64,000 nucleotides of DNA from Clostridia bacterium (GCA_017463145.1 JAFTPR010000001.1:1-64000), one strand, 5' to 3'; shown: positions 24,474 through 32,902, numbered from the stretch's first letter. Numbers and translations are program-made. Notes: generated by a model not told the origin, from the letters alone.

Positions 24474-26117
24474 ATGCATAAAACGATAAACAGTACGGAA
24501 TTCCGTAAGATGATTCTTGTCGGCGCGAAACAGCTGGAAATCAACCGCGCCAAAGTGGACGCGTTGAACGTATTCCCCGTTCCCGATGGTGATACGGGTA
24601 CAAATATGTCGCTGACTATGCAGTCGGCTGTAAAAGAACTTACCGCTTGTCAATCGAGCGCTTTTTCGGAAGTTTGCACTAGCATTTCCCGCGGCGCGTT
24701 AAAGGGCGCAAGAGGTAATTCGGGGGTTATTCTTTCCCAAATTTTAAAGGGTATCTGTTCCGTTTTGGGTAAGTGCGAAAAGGAAGTAGATACCAAGACG
24801 TTCGCAAAGGCAATGGAAGCGGGTACAAAGGTGGCGTACGGCGCGGTGTCCGTACCCAAAGAAGGCACGATTTTGACCGTTATCCGTATGATGAGCGAGG
24901 TTGCGCCCAAGATTGCAAACAAGAAAAAGAACTTTGAAGATTTCTTCAAGGACGTAATAGAAGAGGGTGAAAAGGCGCTTGCGCTTACGCCGCAGCTTTT
25001 GCCTGTTTTGAAAAAAGCGGGCGTTGTAGACTCGGGCGGCGTTGGGCTTATGACAATCTTCAAGGGATTTGCCTCCGAGCTTACGGGCGAAGAGATTGCC
25101 GAAACGGTGACGGAAGCGGATACTTCCGCAAACGAATCGGAATTCGGGGATAATTCTAGCATTATCAATATGGATTTGGGCGATATTCAATACGCCTATT
25201 GTACGGAATTTTTCATTATCAATATGAAAAAGAGTACTACGCTTTCTGCGATTGATAGATTGCGCGAACGGCTTATGTCTATTGGCGACAGCGTTATTTG
25301 TATCGGGGATTTGGAGCTTGTAAAGGTGCACGTGCACACCAATCAACCGGGCAAAGCGTTGACGTATGCGCTCGAACTTGGCGAACTTGACCGCCCGAAG
25401 ATTGAGAATATGTTGGAGCAGAACCGTCAGCTCAAAGCTAAGCTCGAAGCGGAAAAGAAAGAAATGGGCATGCTTGCCATTTGTACCGGTTCGGGGCTTT
25501 CGGATATCTTCAAGGATTTGTCCGTAGACCGTATTATCGAGGGCGGGCAGACAATGAATCCGAGCGCAAGCGATATTGCAGACGCGGCGCAAAAGATCAA
25601 TGCGGAGCATATTTTCGTGTTCCCCAATAACAAGAACATCATTCTTGCCGCCGAACAGGCAAAAAATCTCGTGGAGAACAAAACAATCCACGTAATTCCC
25701 ACGAAGAACGTACCGCAAGGCTTTGCGGCGGCGCTCGAATTTAACCCCGAAGCAAGCGCAGAGGAAAATAAGACGAATATGATTCACGCGCTCGACAACG
25801 TGAAAGCGGGTCAAGTGACGTATGCGGTAAGAAGCACGACGCTCAACGGGTTCTCTATCAAAGAGGGCGATATTATCGGCTTGGACGATAAGAAGATTTT
25901 GGCGAAATCCCATTCCGTAGAAGAAACAGTGATGAAGCTGATCGGGCGTATGAAAGAGGATTTCCACCAAATGATTACGCTGTACTACGGCGAAGAGGTG
26001 AAAGAAAACGAAGCGGAAGAGCTTTGCGCGGCAATCGCAGAGAAATATCCCGATTGCGACGTAGACTTCCATAACGGCGGTCAATCGGTATACTATTATA
26101 TCCTTTCTTTGGAATAA
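24474..26117 (+). CDS. fakA: Fatty acid kinase ATP-binding subunit FakA (YloV, DAK-like)
   Basis: A 547-residue DhaL-domain kinase. The N-terminal domain has the metal/ATP-binding PVPDGDTGTNM (residues 35-45) and SRGALKGARGNSGVILSQI. The middle and C-terminal parts match the YloV family (VKVHVHTNQPGKAL). FakA phosphorylates fatty acids held by a FakB/DegV protein so that exogenous fatty acids enter phospholipid synthesis. A DegV gene lies at 30329, so a matching partner is in the same window. ATG 24474 is chosen over ATG 24453 because AAAGGAG (24458-24464) stands before it. Confidence 0.9.
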   Translation: MHKTINSTEFRKMILVGAKQLEINRAKVDALNVFPVPDGDTGTNMSLTMQSAVKELTACQSSAFSEVCTSISRGALKGARGNSGVILSQILKGICSVLGKCEKEVDTKTFAKAMEAGTKVAYGAVSVPKEGTILTVIRMMSEVAPKIANKKKNFEDFFKDVIEEGEKALALTPQLLPVLKKAGVVDSGGVGLMTIFKGFASELTGEEIAETVTEADTSANESEFGDNSSIINMDLGDIQYAYCTEFFIINMKKSTTLSAIDRLRERLMSIGDSVICIGDLELVKVHVHTNQPGKALTYALELGELDRPKIENMLEQNRQLKAKLEAEKKEMGMLAICTGSGLSDIFKDLSVDRIIEGGQTMNPSASDIADAAQKINAEHIFVFPNNKNIILAAEQAKNLVENKTIHVIPTKNVPQGFAAALEFNPEASAEENKTNMIHALDNVKAGQVTYAVRSTTLNGFSIKEGDIIGLDDKKILAKSHSVEETVMKLIGRMKEDFHQMITLYYGEEVKENEAEELCAAIAEKYPDCDVDFHNGGQSVYYYILSLE

Positions 26118-26147
26118 TTGTATAATTATGCAAGATTATTAAAATAC

Positions 26148-26181
26148 TAACGGCGGAAAAAATTGAATTTTTCCGCCGTTA
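26148..26181 (+). other. Perfect 14-bp hairpin between fakA and recG
   Basis: TAACGGCGGAAAAA (26148-26161) pairs perfectly with TTTTTCCGCCGTTA (26168-26181), but AACC rather than a U-run follows. It looks like an intercistronic processing or stability element, not a standard terminator. Confidence 0.65.
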
Positions 26182-26205
26182 ACCATAGGAGAAGTAAATA
26201 GGGCT

Positions 26206-28212
26206 ATGAAGCTTTCGGCATTGCGTTCGATTGGCGAAAAACGCGAAAAAGATTTTAATAAGTTGGGTATTTTCGAGGCAGAGGATCTTGTGCGGTTTTA
26301 TCCGCGCGCCTATCTCGATCTTACCGAGCGTTCTTCGCTGAAATACGCGTATCATAACGATATTGTGCTGATTGCGTGCGAAGTGACGAGGCTTGCGCCC
26401 GTCAATTTTTCCAGCCCCCGTAAGGTGGTGCGGGCGTTTTGTTCGCAGGACGGTTTTCCTTTTACCGCCGTTTGGTTCAATCAACCCTACGTCGCCCAAA
26501 AGCTCAAAGCGGGGGAATACTTGTTTTACGGGCGCGTACAGAACAAGTTTGGGCAGATATCCATTGTCAATCCCACGTTTGAGCCGCTCGATAAAAATTA
26601 CCGTTTAAAGGGTATCGTGCCTGTCTATCCCTTAAAGGGAAAGCTTAGCCAAAAGATTGTCCGTGATGCGGTGAAAGAGGCGCTTGGCAAGGTGGATATC
26701 GACAGCGTTATTCCGTACCCGATTGTGAAAAAGTACGACCTTCCGCCTTTGGCGAAAAGTTTTTACGAAGCGCATAACCCCACTTCGCTTACGCAAAAGG
26801 ACGCTGCTTCCGAGCGTATAGCGCTCGAAGAATATTTTACGCTGATTTCTGCTTTTAAAATTATTAAGGGCGGTAAGGAAGAGGCGCGGATTCGCCGATA
26901 TGCCGTCACCGCCGCCGAAGTGAAGGCGTTTGCGCAAAGGTTCGGGTTTGCGTTCACGGACGGGCAAAAGAAAGCGGTTAATGAAATTTATACAAATATA
27001 AACGCGCCGCAGCGTATGAACAGACTCGTGCAAGGGGACGTGGGCAGCGGCAAAACCGCCGTTGCATTATGCGGAATCTTTATGGCGGTAAAAAGCGGCT
27101 ACACCGCCGCCTATCTTTCCCCTACGGAAGTGCTTGCCGCGCAAAACTACGGGGTTTTGAAAAAGTATTTTCCCGAATACCGTATAGGATATCTTGCGGG
27201 CGGTATGACGGCGAAAGAAAAGCGGGAGATGAAAACACGGCTTAAAAACGGGGAAATCGATATCCTTTGCGGTACGCACGCCATTTTGCAAGGCGACGTT
27301 GAAATTCCCTCGCTTGCGTTTATCGTCTGCGACGAACAGCACCGTTTTGGTGTGGCACAACGCAACGCGCTTGCGGAGAAGGGCGAGGGGGTGGATATGC
27401 TGGTTATGAGCGCCACGCCCATTCCCCGTACGCTTTCGCTTATCTTTTACGGGGATTTGGACGTGACGACGATTACGGACAAGCCCAAGGCGCGCCAAGA
27501 AATTTCGACGGGGATTATTCCGCAAAGTAAGTATGACGACATGCTTGATTATGTACAAAGGGAAACGGCGGCGGGTAAGCAAGCGTATTTCGTTTGCGCA
27601 AAGATTGAGGATGACGAGGAAGGCTCGATTATCAGTGTGACGGAGCTGTACGAGGAGCTGAAAGGTCGGTTGCCTACCGTTCGTTTTGCGCTGTTGCACG
27701 GGCGTATGAAAGATAAGGAAAAGGCGGAGATTATGGCGGCGTTTAAAAATCGGGAATACGACTGCCTTGTTTCCACGACGGTTATCGAGGTGGGCGTAGA
27801 CGTGCCCAACGCTACCATTATGATTATCTACAATGCCGAGCGGTTTGGGCTTTCGCAACTGCACCAGCTTCGCGGGCGCGTGGGCAGAGGTAGCGAAAAG
27901 AGCTATTGTTTCCTGTTAATCGGCTCTGACGGAGATACGGCAAAAGAGCGGTTGACGGCGTTTAAAAACGAAACGGACGGTTTCAAGATAGCGGAAAAAG
28001 ACCTCGAAATGCGGGGCGGCGGTGACTTTTTCGGTACGCGCCAATCGGGTAAAATGCTCGGGGATATCAAAAATTTGCACTATCCCACGCAAGTCATTTT
28101 TGCAGCGAAAAAGCTTTCGGACGAGGTGTTCGAGGGGCGGTTTGATACGGAAGAGTTGCGGGAGCGCGCGTTAAAAAAATACGAAAGTTTGAAAGACGTG
28201 GTGATGAATTAG
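26206..28212 (+). CDS. recG: ATP-dependent DNA helicase RecG
   Basis: A 668-residue helicase that remodels branched DNA. An N-terminal OB/wedge domain precedes the helicase core, with Walker A GDVGSGKT at residues 277-284, the DEQH box in VCDEQHRFGVAQR, and MSATPIPRTL. The C-terminus has LRGRVGRGSEKSYC and the TRG-type end motif around MRGGGDFFGTRQSG. The Shine-Dalgarno site is weak (GGG close to ATG 26206). It follows fakA as in many Firmicutes. Confidence 0.95.
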   Translation: MKLSALRSIGEKREKDFNKLGIFEAEDLVRFYPRAYLDLTERSSLKYAYHNDIVLIACEVTRLAPVNFSSPRKVVRAFCSQDGFPFTAVWFNQPYVAQKLKAGEYLFYGRVQNKFGQISIVNPTFEPLDKNYRLKGIVPVYPLKGKLSQKIVRDAVKEALGKVDIDSVIPYPIVKKYDLPPLAKSFYEAHNPTSLTQKDAASERIALEEYFTLISAFKIIKGGKEEARIRRYAVTAAEVKAFAQRFGFAFTDGQKKAVNEIYTNINAPQRMNRLVQGDVGSGKTAVALCGIFMAVKSGYTAAYLSPTEVLAAQNYGVLKKYFPEYRIGYLAGGMTAKEKREMKTRLKNGEIDILCGTHAILQGDVEIPSLAFIVCDEQHRFGVAQRNALAEKGEGVDMLVMSATPIPRTLSLIFYGDLDVTTITDKPKARQEISTGIIPQSKYDDMLDYVQRETAAGKQAYFVCAKIEDDEEGSIISVTELYEELKGRLPTVRFALLHGRMKDKEKAEIMAAFKNREYDCLVSTTVIEVGVDVPNATIMIIYNAERFGLSQLHQLRGRVGRGSEKSYCFLLIGSDGDTAKERLTAFKNETDGFKIAEKDLEMRGGGDFFGTRQSGKMLGDIKNLHYPTQVIFAAKKLSDEVFEGRFDTEELRERALKKYESLKDVVMN

Positions 28213-28266
28213 CGTACGTTTCGTAAAAGTTTGGGTAAAAAAATCAAAATAATTTTGTCCAAGCTA

Positions 28267-28295
28267 TTGACGGCAGGAAAAATTTGTAGTATAAT
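28267..28295 (+). promoter_or_regulatory. Promoter of the HisIE-like gene
   Basis: TTGACG (28267-28272), 17-bp spacer, TATAAT (28290-28295). Confidence 0.85.
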
Positions 28296-28329
28296 AGAAA
28301 TGCAAGATGCTATACGGGAGGTTTTTATT

Positions 28330-28968
28330 ATGGCGGTTAAAACGGATAAAGTGGATGTAAGCGGTATCGTTTACGGCAAGGACGGGTTGATTACCGTTAT
28401 CACGCAGGATTATGAAAGCGGAGAGGTTTTGCTTATTGCAAAAATGAACGCTGAGGCAATCGAAAAAACCTTCGATACGAGTTGCGTACATTATTTCAAT
28501 GAGAAAACGGGCGCGGTTGAGAAATTCGGCGCAATGAACGGGAACACGCAAAAACCCAAAACGGCATATTTGGACGGTACGGGCAAAACGTTGTTGTTAA
28601 AGGTTTGCCAAACGGGCAATGCGGACGCAGAGAATAAAACGTTTTCTACTTTTTCTAAGCAGATTAAGGGCGAATATAAAGATATCGGCGGGGAAATGCT
28701 CGGTCGGTTGCAACGTATCGTCGAGGAATATAAGAAGAATCCCGAGGATGGCGCGTATACGAGCTTCCTGTTTGCGCGCGGCGTGGATAGGATCGCCAAA
28801 AAGGTCGGCGAAGAAGCGGTCGAGTTTGTTATCGCTTCCAAAAACGAGGAAAAGACGGGCGTGATCAATGAAGCGGGCGATTTGTTGTACCACGTAATGG
28901 TCTTGTTGAGCGCAAAGGGCGTAAAACTTTCCGAGGTTTGCGCAGAGCTTTGCAAGCGGAACAGATAA
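28330..28968 (+). CDS. HisIE-like protein with intact HisE half and degenerate HisI half
   Basis: A 212-residue protein with the layout of bifunctional HisIE. The C-terminal half (about 120-212) is a normal phosphoribosyl-ATP pyrophosphohydrolase: FARGVDRIAKKVGEEAVEFV and NEAGDLLYHVMVLL. The N-terminal half aligns with phosphoribosyl-AMP cyclohydrolase, but the metal sites are lost. The expected DCDGD reads DGTGK (residues 82-86), the expected CHTG reads DAEN, and the later Cys is missing. It is therefore unlikely to catalyse the HisI step. No other his gene is in the window and it has its own promoter, so a role outside histidine synthesis is possible. GGGAGG lies 8 bp before ATG 28330. Confidence 0.75.
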   Translation: MAVKTDKVDVSGIVYGKDGLITVITQDYESGEVLLIAKMNAEAIEKTFDTSCVHYFNEKTGAVEKFGAMNGNTQKPKTAYLDGTGKTLLLKVCQTGNADAENKTFSTFSKQIKGEYKDIGGEMLGRLQRIVEEYKKNPEDGAYTSFLFARGVDRIAKKVGEEAVEFVIASKNEEKTGVINEAGDLLYHVMVLLSAKGVKLSEVCAELCKRNR

Positions 28969-28990
28969 TCTACATAAAACATAAACGCAA

Positions 28991-29025
28991 AAGTGGAAAA
29001 AGCAAACGGCTTTTTCCGCTTTTTT
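28991..29025 (+). terminator. Terminator of the HisIE-like gene
   Basis: AAGTGGAAAAAGC (28991-29003) pairs with GCTTTTTCCGCTT (29009-29021, one wobble), followed by TTTT. Confidence 0.85.
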
Positions 29026-29122
29026 GTTGTGAAAAAGGAACTCTACTAAGGGTAGAATTTTAAATTCTTGTTTTGGTAGAGGACGGGGCGAGAAAGGTAG
29101 ACTTGGCAAAAGAGATTGAACG

Positions 29123-29151
29123 TTGCGGTTTTGGGAAAAATATGCTATAAT
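29123..29151 (+). promoter_or_regulatory. minD operon promoter with a long leader
   Basis: TTGCGG (29123-29128), 17-bp spacer, extended -10 TGCTATAAT (TATAAT 29146-29151). About 150 nt of untranslated leader follow, in which TTGATAAA (29160-29167) can pair with TTTATCAA (29199-29206). The rest of 28969-29305 shows no gene. Confidence 0.7.
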
Positions 29152-29305
29152 ACAATGGCTTGATAAAGAAAGAGCAAGCGGATAATGTCGTTGCATATTT
29201 TATCAAAAAAGCCAAAAAACGATAAAAACCGATAAAATACGCCTGCTTCCTTGTGATAGGATTATTTGTGCTGTAAATGGAGCAAATAAAACAAGGGGTA
29301 GGAGT

Positions 29306-30076
29306 ATGGCAAGAAAGATCGTCGTTACGTCGGGTAAGGGCGGCGTTGGAAAAACTACGGTGGCGGCATATCTTTCCGCCTGTCTTGCAAGGAAAGGCGA
29401 ACGCGTAGTGCTTTGCGACGCAGACCTCGGTTTGAATAACGTGGACGTGGCTACGGGAGTGGAAAACCTCGTTACTTACGACCTCGTAGATGCTATTGAG
29501 GGCAGGTGCAGGGCGAAGCAAGCGCTTGTCCGTCATCCCGACTACGTAAATTTATACGTGCTTACAAGTAGCCATTCCGCGCCCGAGCGGTATGTTTCGC
29601 CGCAGGCGATTAAAGTGGTTTTGGAGGCGCTTGCGCCGCAGTTTGATTATATTATAATCGATTGTCCCGCAGGAATAGACGAGGGCTTTCACAGAGCCAT
29701 TGCTACGGCGGACGAGGCTATCGTTGTCACTACGCCGCAGGTTTCCGCGATTCGTGACGCCGATAAAGTAATCACGTTGCTCAAAAGCTACCGTTTAAAG
29801 AGCGTTTCCCTCGTTGTAAACAAGGCGCGCGGGGATTTGGTTCTCGTCAAAGAAAGTCTATCCCCCGAAGAGATTGTTGCGCTTTTGAAAACGCCGCTTC
29901 TCGGCGTGATACCCGAAGAATATACGATTTACGGCGGCGCGTTTACTTCGCCGCACCCCGCCTTTAAAATGCTTGCGACAAGCCTTATCACGGGCAAGAA
30001 AAAGGTGTACGACGCCACCCGCAAATACAGCGGTTTTTTCGGGGGCTTGCGCCGAATACTCAAAAGGGGGTTGTAG
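29306..30076 (+). CDS. minD: Septum site-determining ATPase MinD
   Basis: A 256-residue ParA/MinD-type ATPase that binds the membrane and helps place the division septum. The deviant Walker A GKGGVGKTT is at residues 10-18, LCDADLGLNNVD follows, and IIIDCPAGIDEGF is the Walker B region. The C-terminus FFGGLRRILKRGL is the expected amphipathic membrane-targeting helix, which separates MinD from other ParA relatives. GTAGGAG precedes the ATG. minC is not adjacent; a 75-aa MinE-like gene follows after 3 bp. Confidence 0.92.
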   Translation: MARKIVVTSGKGGVGKTTVAAYLSACLARKGERVVLCDADLGLNNVDVATGVENLVTYDLVDAIEGRCRAKQALVRHPDYVNLYVLTSSHSAPERYVSPQAIKVVLEALAPQFDYIIIDCPAGIDEGFHRAIATADEAIVVTTPQVSAIRDADKVITLLKSYRLKSVSLVVNKARGDLVLVKESLSPEEIVALLKTPLLGVIPEEYTIYGGAFTSPHPAFKMLATSLITGKKKVYDATRKYSGFFGGLRRILKRGL

Positions 30077-30079
30077 GCT

Positions 30080-30307
30080 GTGCGAACGGATCAATTTACG
30101 CGGATAAACAACGTGATACAAGCAGATAAATCGGTGATGAGCGACGCTTGCAAAGCGCTTGTGTTAAAGGATATTGCCGATAAACTCGGCGAGTATTTCG
30201 ACTTGATCGGTCTGCCCCGTATGGAACTGACCTGTAAAAACGGAACGTACTTTGTTTCGCTTGCGTTTGAGGCGGAGCGAATCAAGAAATTTAACGTATT
30301 AAAATAA
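30080..30307 (+). CDS. Probable divergent MinE (75 aa)
   Basis: The gene starts with GTG 30080, 3 bp behind minD, with GGGGG before it. The 75-residue product has the size and secondary-structure order of MinE: an N-terminal stretch (INNVIQADKS), a helix (DACKALVLKDIADKLGEYF, comparable to the helix before the KYV segment of MinE), then two strands (RMELTCKNGTYFVSLAF). Sequence identity to known MinE is weak, so the call rests mainly on position and pattern. It could also be an unrelated small partner of MinD. Confidence 0.5.
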   Translation: MRTDQFTRINNVIQADKSVMSDACKALVLKDIADKLGEYFDLIGLPRMELTCKNGTYFVSLAFEAERIKKFNVLK

Positions 30308-30328
30308 CACTACAAAAGGAGAGAAGAA

Positions 30329-31204
30329 ATGGAAAGAAAATTCGATATCGTCACGGATTCGGCTTGCGATATGCCCGAGGAGTACTATAAGGAGCATAAC
30401 GTAACGTGCGTAAAGCTCGGCTTTACTATGAACAACGTCAACTATGAGGGTGAGGGCGGCGAGCATATCACGGAAAAGGAGTTTTATGCCAAATTGCGCG
30501 AGGGCGCTATGCCTACGACCTATCAGGTCACGGGGGAGATGGCGCGTGGACGTATCGAGGCAAGCCTTAAAAACGGCAAGGACGTTTTGGTTGTGGCGTT
30601 TTCTTCGGGGCTTTCGGGTACGGCGGGTAGTTTTGTCGTTGCCAGCCGCGATCTTGCCAAGGAATATCCCGAAAGAAAAATTCGTATCGTAGACAGTCTT
30701 TGCGCTTCTATGGGTCAGGGCTTGCTTCTCGATTACGTCGTTAAAAAAGCGGATACGGGCGCAAGTTTAGACGAAACGGCGGATTATGCCGAGGGGTTGA
30801 AACTGCATATCCGTCATTATTTCACGGTGGACAATCTGTTCCATTTGCACCGTGGCGGGCGTGTTTCCAAAACGACGGCGATTGTCGGCTCGGTGCTGAA
30901 AATTAAACCCGTTATGCACGTGGACAACGCGGGAAAACTTGTGGCGATTGGGAAAGTAATCGGCAGAAAAAAATCCTTGCATGCCATTGTGAATAAGATA
31001 TTTGAGGACGCCGAAATGGACGAAAACGACCCTATCTTTATCAGCCACGGCGATTGTATGGAGGACGTCGAATACGTCAAATCGCTTATCTTGGCGAAAA
31101 GACCGAATACAAACATTTTGGTCAATTACGTCGGCTCGGTTATCGGAACACATTCGGGTTGCGGTACGTTGGCAATTTTCAATAAGGGAAAGGCGCGGCT
31201 TTGA
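30329..31204 (+). CDS. DegV family fatty acid-binding protein (FakB-like)
   Basis: A 291-residue DegV protein. The start KFDIVTDSACDMPEEYY, the TTYQVTGEM segment, the SSGLSGTAGSF loop and the HRGGRVSKTTAIVG block are family hallmarks. DegV/FakB proteins hold a fatty acid that FakA phosphorylates; FakA is encoded 4 kb upstream. The lipid preference cannot be read. AAAGGAGAG precedes the ATG. It lies 21 bp after the MinE-like gene, so it may be cotranscribed with minD, and a terminator overlaps its stop codon. Confidence 0.88.
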   Translation: MERKFDIVTDSACDMPEEYYKEHNVTCVKLGFTMNNVNYEGEGGEHITEKEFYAKLREGAMPTTYQVTGEMARGRIEASLKNGKDVLVVAFSSGLSGTAGSFVVASRDLAKEYPERKIRIVDSLCASMGQGLLLDYVVKKADTGASLDETADYAEGLKLHIRHYFTVDNLFHLHRGGRVSKTTAIVGSVLKIKPVMHVDNAGKLVAIGKVIGRKKSLHAIVNKIFEDAEMDENDPIFISHGDCMEDVEYVKSLILAKRPNTNILVNYVGSVIGTHSGCGTLAIFNKGKARL

Positions 31205-31217
31205 CAGCCGCGTTTTT
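31194..31217 (+). terminator. Terminator overlapping the degV stop
   Basis: CGCGGCT (31194-31200) pairs with AGCCGCG (31206-31212), followed by TTTTT. The stop codon lies in the loop, and the T-tract runs into the next -35 box. Confidence 0.85.
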
Positions 31218-31219
31218 GC

Positions 31220-31248
31220 TTGCTAAAACAAACGCGGTATGCTATAAT
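31220..31248 (+). promoter_or_regulatory. Promoter of the paired unknown genes
   Basis: TTGCTA (31220-31225), 17-bp spacer, extended -10 TGCTATAAT (TATAAT 31243-31248). It is fused to the preceding terminator as GTTTTTGCTTGCTA. Confidence 0.75.
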
Positions 31249-31265
31249 AAACAAGAGGTGAAAGT

Positions 31266-31754
31266 ATGAGTGAGTTTGAATACGTACCCTTTCATATTTA
31301 CAGCGAAGACGATTACAAGCCGTTGCCTTGCGCGGTGTTCATACGTTCGGTGATGGAAAAGGTACAATGGAAACGTTTTCCCGACAGGATTGAGATTACC
31401 GTTCCCGCCGTGTTCTTTTCGGGGGGAACAGAGCCGTTTACAATCACGTTTAAGCCCGTGGGTGAAACGTCTGCGGAATATTCCGACGGCGGAAAAGCGA
31501 TAGCAGAGCTGGAAAAGCGGGTCGGGGACATTGCGCCTTATCAAAAATGGTTAAAGGAGTTTGCCGAGCGCGAGGGTAGGATTCATTTTGTCGGCGGGCG
31601 TATTCTGACAATGAAAGTTTGGGCGCTTTCAAGCGGGTATGCCGTAGAAAGCGGAATTTTCGATATGCTTGCGTATGCAAGTATCGTGGCGAATTTGGAT
31701 ATGTATCCGCTTACGTACGAGGAAGCGTTGTATGCAAGGAGGGCGGACGTATGA
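31266..31754 (+). CDS. Unknown protein (162 aa), possibly DUF1828-like
   Basis: I do not firmly recognise this 162-residue soluble protein. GAGGTG stands before the ATG and a good promoter lies upstream. A segment AEYSDGGKAIAELEKR, followed by a helix and two strands (GRIHFVGGRILTMKVWA), recalls DUF1828-type proteins, where an S-D-x-G turn is conserved. The second gene has a similar block (LRLSTGGSFSEWLAYA, then GELFIQFKRNE), so the two may be diverged paralogs. The stop overlaps the next ATG by 4 nt. Confidence 0.6.
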   Translation: MSEFEYVPFHIYSEDDYKPLPCAVFIRSVMEKVQWKRFPDRIEITVPAVFFSGGTEPFTITFKPVGETSAEYSDGGKAIAELEKRVGDIAPYQKWLKEFAEREGRIHFVGGRILTMKVWALSSGYAVESGIFDMLAYASIVANLDMYPLTYEEALYARRADV

Positions 31755-32155
31755 GCCAAAAACCGTTGTTGGACTTGTGTGAACGGGTTATGAACAATTT
31801 TGTGCGAGCAAAGGGCGACCATTGGGGATTGCATATCGCTTTGGGTATGTTTTTCGACGGCGAGGGTATGTCGTACCGCTTGGAGGAAGTTGCGCCCAAA
31901 ACGTTGCGGCTTTCCACGGGCGGTTCGTTCTCCGAATGGCTTGCGTACGCCACGCTCGATTACACCGAATATAAAGAAGAAATCGAAGCGGTGGCAAAGC
32001 GGTTCGGTGCGGAGTGGAACGAAGAAAAAGGCGAGCTGTTTATACAGTTTAAACGGAACGAGTTGAGTATCGGCGAGGCGTATTTCCGCTTGGCGCAAGC
32101 AATGGGCGTTATCGGTAATTTCCGCTACTATATCCATTTCCCCGGAAAAGCATAA
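31751..32155 (+). CDS. Unknown protein (134 aa), coupled to the previous gene
   Basis: A 134-residue soluble protein beginning MSQKPLLDLCERVMNNFVR. The ATG overlaps the stop of the preceding gene, and GGAGGG lies just upstream, so both are made together. The middle contains LSTGGSFSEWLAYATLDY and a GELFIQFKRNELSIGEAYF segment that mirrors the order of features in its partner. No membrane segment or catalytic motif is seen. A strong hairpin follows the stop. Confidence 0.6.
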   Translation: MSQKPLLDLCERVMNNFVRAKGDHWGLHIALGMFFDGEGMSYRLEEVAPKTLRLSTGGSFSEWLAYATLDYTEYKEEIEAVAKRFGAEWNEEKGELFIQFKRNELSIGEAYFRLAQAMGVIGNFRYYIHFPGKA

Positions 32156-32160
32156 AAAAG

Positions 32161-32196
32161 CCCCTGCGTTTTGCAATAAAACGCAGGGGAATTGCT
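32161..32196. terminator. Shared terminator between the unknown pair and trmO
   Basis: CCCCTGCGTTTT (32161-32172) pairs perfectly with AAAACGCAGGGG (32178-32189). On the - strand CTTTTTTATG follows, ending trmO; on the + strand the U-run is displaced by five bases. Confidence 0.8.
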
Positions 32197-32198
32197 TT

Positions 32199-32882
32199 TT
32201 AAGGTTGTATTTCTTGTACGGTGAGCGTATCCTTGTCTACGGTAAAGCGGATATTGAAACCGCCGAACGAGATACCGTACAGACGATTCGGCTCGTCTTT
32301 GTAGGCGGGTCGGGGATCGTCTGCCAAACATTCTTGCAAGCCTGCCCGTTTTTCGGGCGGGATTTCGCTTAAAAGCGGTTCGGGGAACACGACGGTCAGC
32401 TTATGCGTTTCGCCTTGCTCGGAATATCCGCCCGAAGCTTGGGGAATACAGTCTGCCAAAGGCAGATAGGGTTTAACGTCGAATACCGGCGTACCGTCGA
32501 GTAAATCTGCGCCCGATACGATAAGGATAGTCCCGTATTCTTGCGTGCGGCGTATTGCTTCCAACTTTACGCAGGAAAGCCCTATATGATTGGGACGAAA
32601 AGGGGAACGGCTGGCAAACACGCCCACGCGCGTATTTCCGCCAAGACGTGGCGGGCGAACGGTGGCGCTCCAACCTTTTTCCCGCGTCAGTGAAAAATCG
32701 AAAAGAAGCCAAAGGTGTGAAAACCCCTCTATTCCTCGAAACATATCTGCATTTCGGTATTCTGGGCAGAAGATGATTTCCGCTTGCAAAGAGGGCGCGC
32801 GCCCGCTTTGACGGGGGATTCCGAATTTTTCTTTAAAGTCCGTACGGATATATCCGATCGGTTCAATTTCCGTTTTTTTCAT
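32199..32882 (-). CDS. trmO: tRNA (t6A37) N6-methyltransferase TrmO (TsaA/YaeB)
   Basis: A 227-residue SAM-dependent enzyme that methylates t6A37 of threonine tRNAs. The family blocks are IEPIGYIRTDFKEKFG, IEGFSHLWLLFDF and VFASRSPFRPNHIGLS, with LLDGTPVFDVKPYLP further on. The C-terminal part is the usual small appended domain. Gene faces away from metF with its own consensus promoter. AGGAGT precedes the ATG. Confidence 0.92.
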   Translation of the reverse strand: MKKTEIEPIGYIRTDFKEKFGIPRQSGRAPSLQAEIIFCPEYRNADMFRGIEGFSHLWLLFDFSLTREKGWSATVRPPRLGGNTRVGVFASRSPFRPNHIGLSCVKLEAIRRTQEYGTILIVSGADLLDGTPVFDVKPYLPLADCIPQASGGYSEQGETHKLTVVFPEPLLSEIPPEKRAGLQECLADDPRPAYKDEPNRLYGISFGGFNIRFTVDKDTLTVQEIQP

Positions 32883-32902
32883 ACGTACTCCTCATTTGGT
32901 CT

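Noticed and set aside
24744..26084. 446-codon open frame on the - strand opposite fakA
   Set aside because: Mirror of fakA codon bias; product is Arg/His/Cys-rich without motifs and lacks a ribosome binding site.
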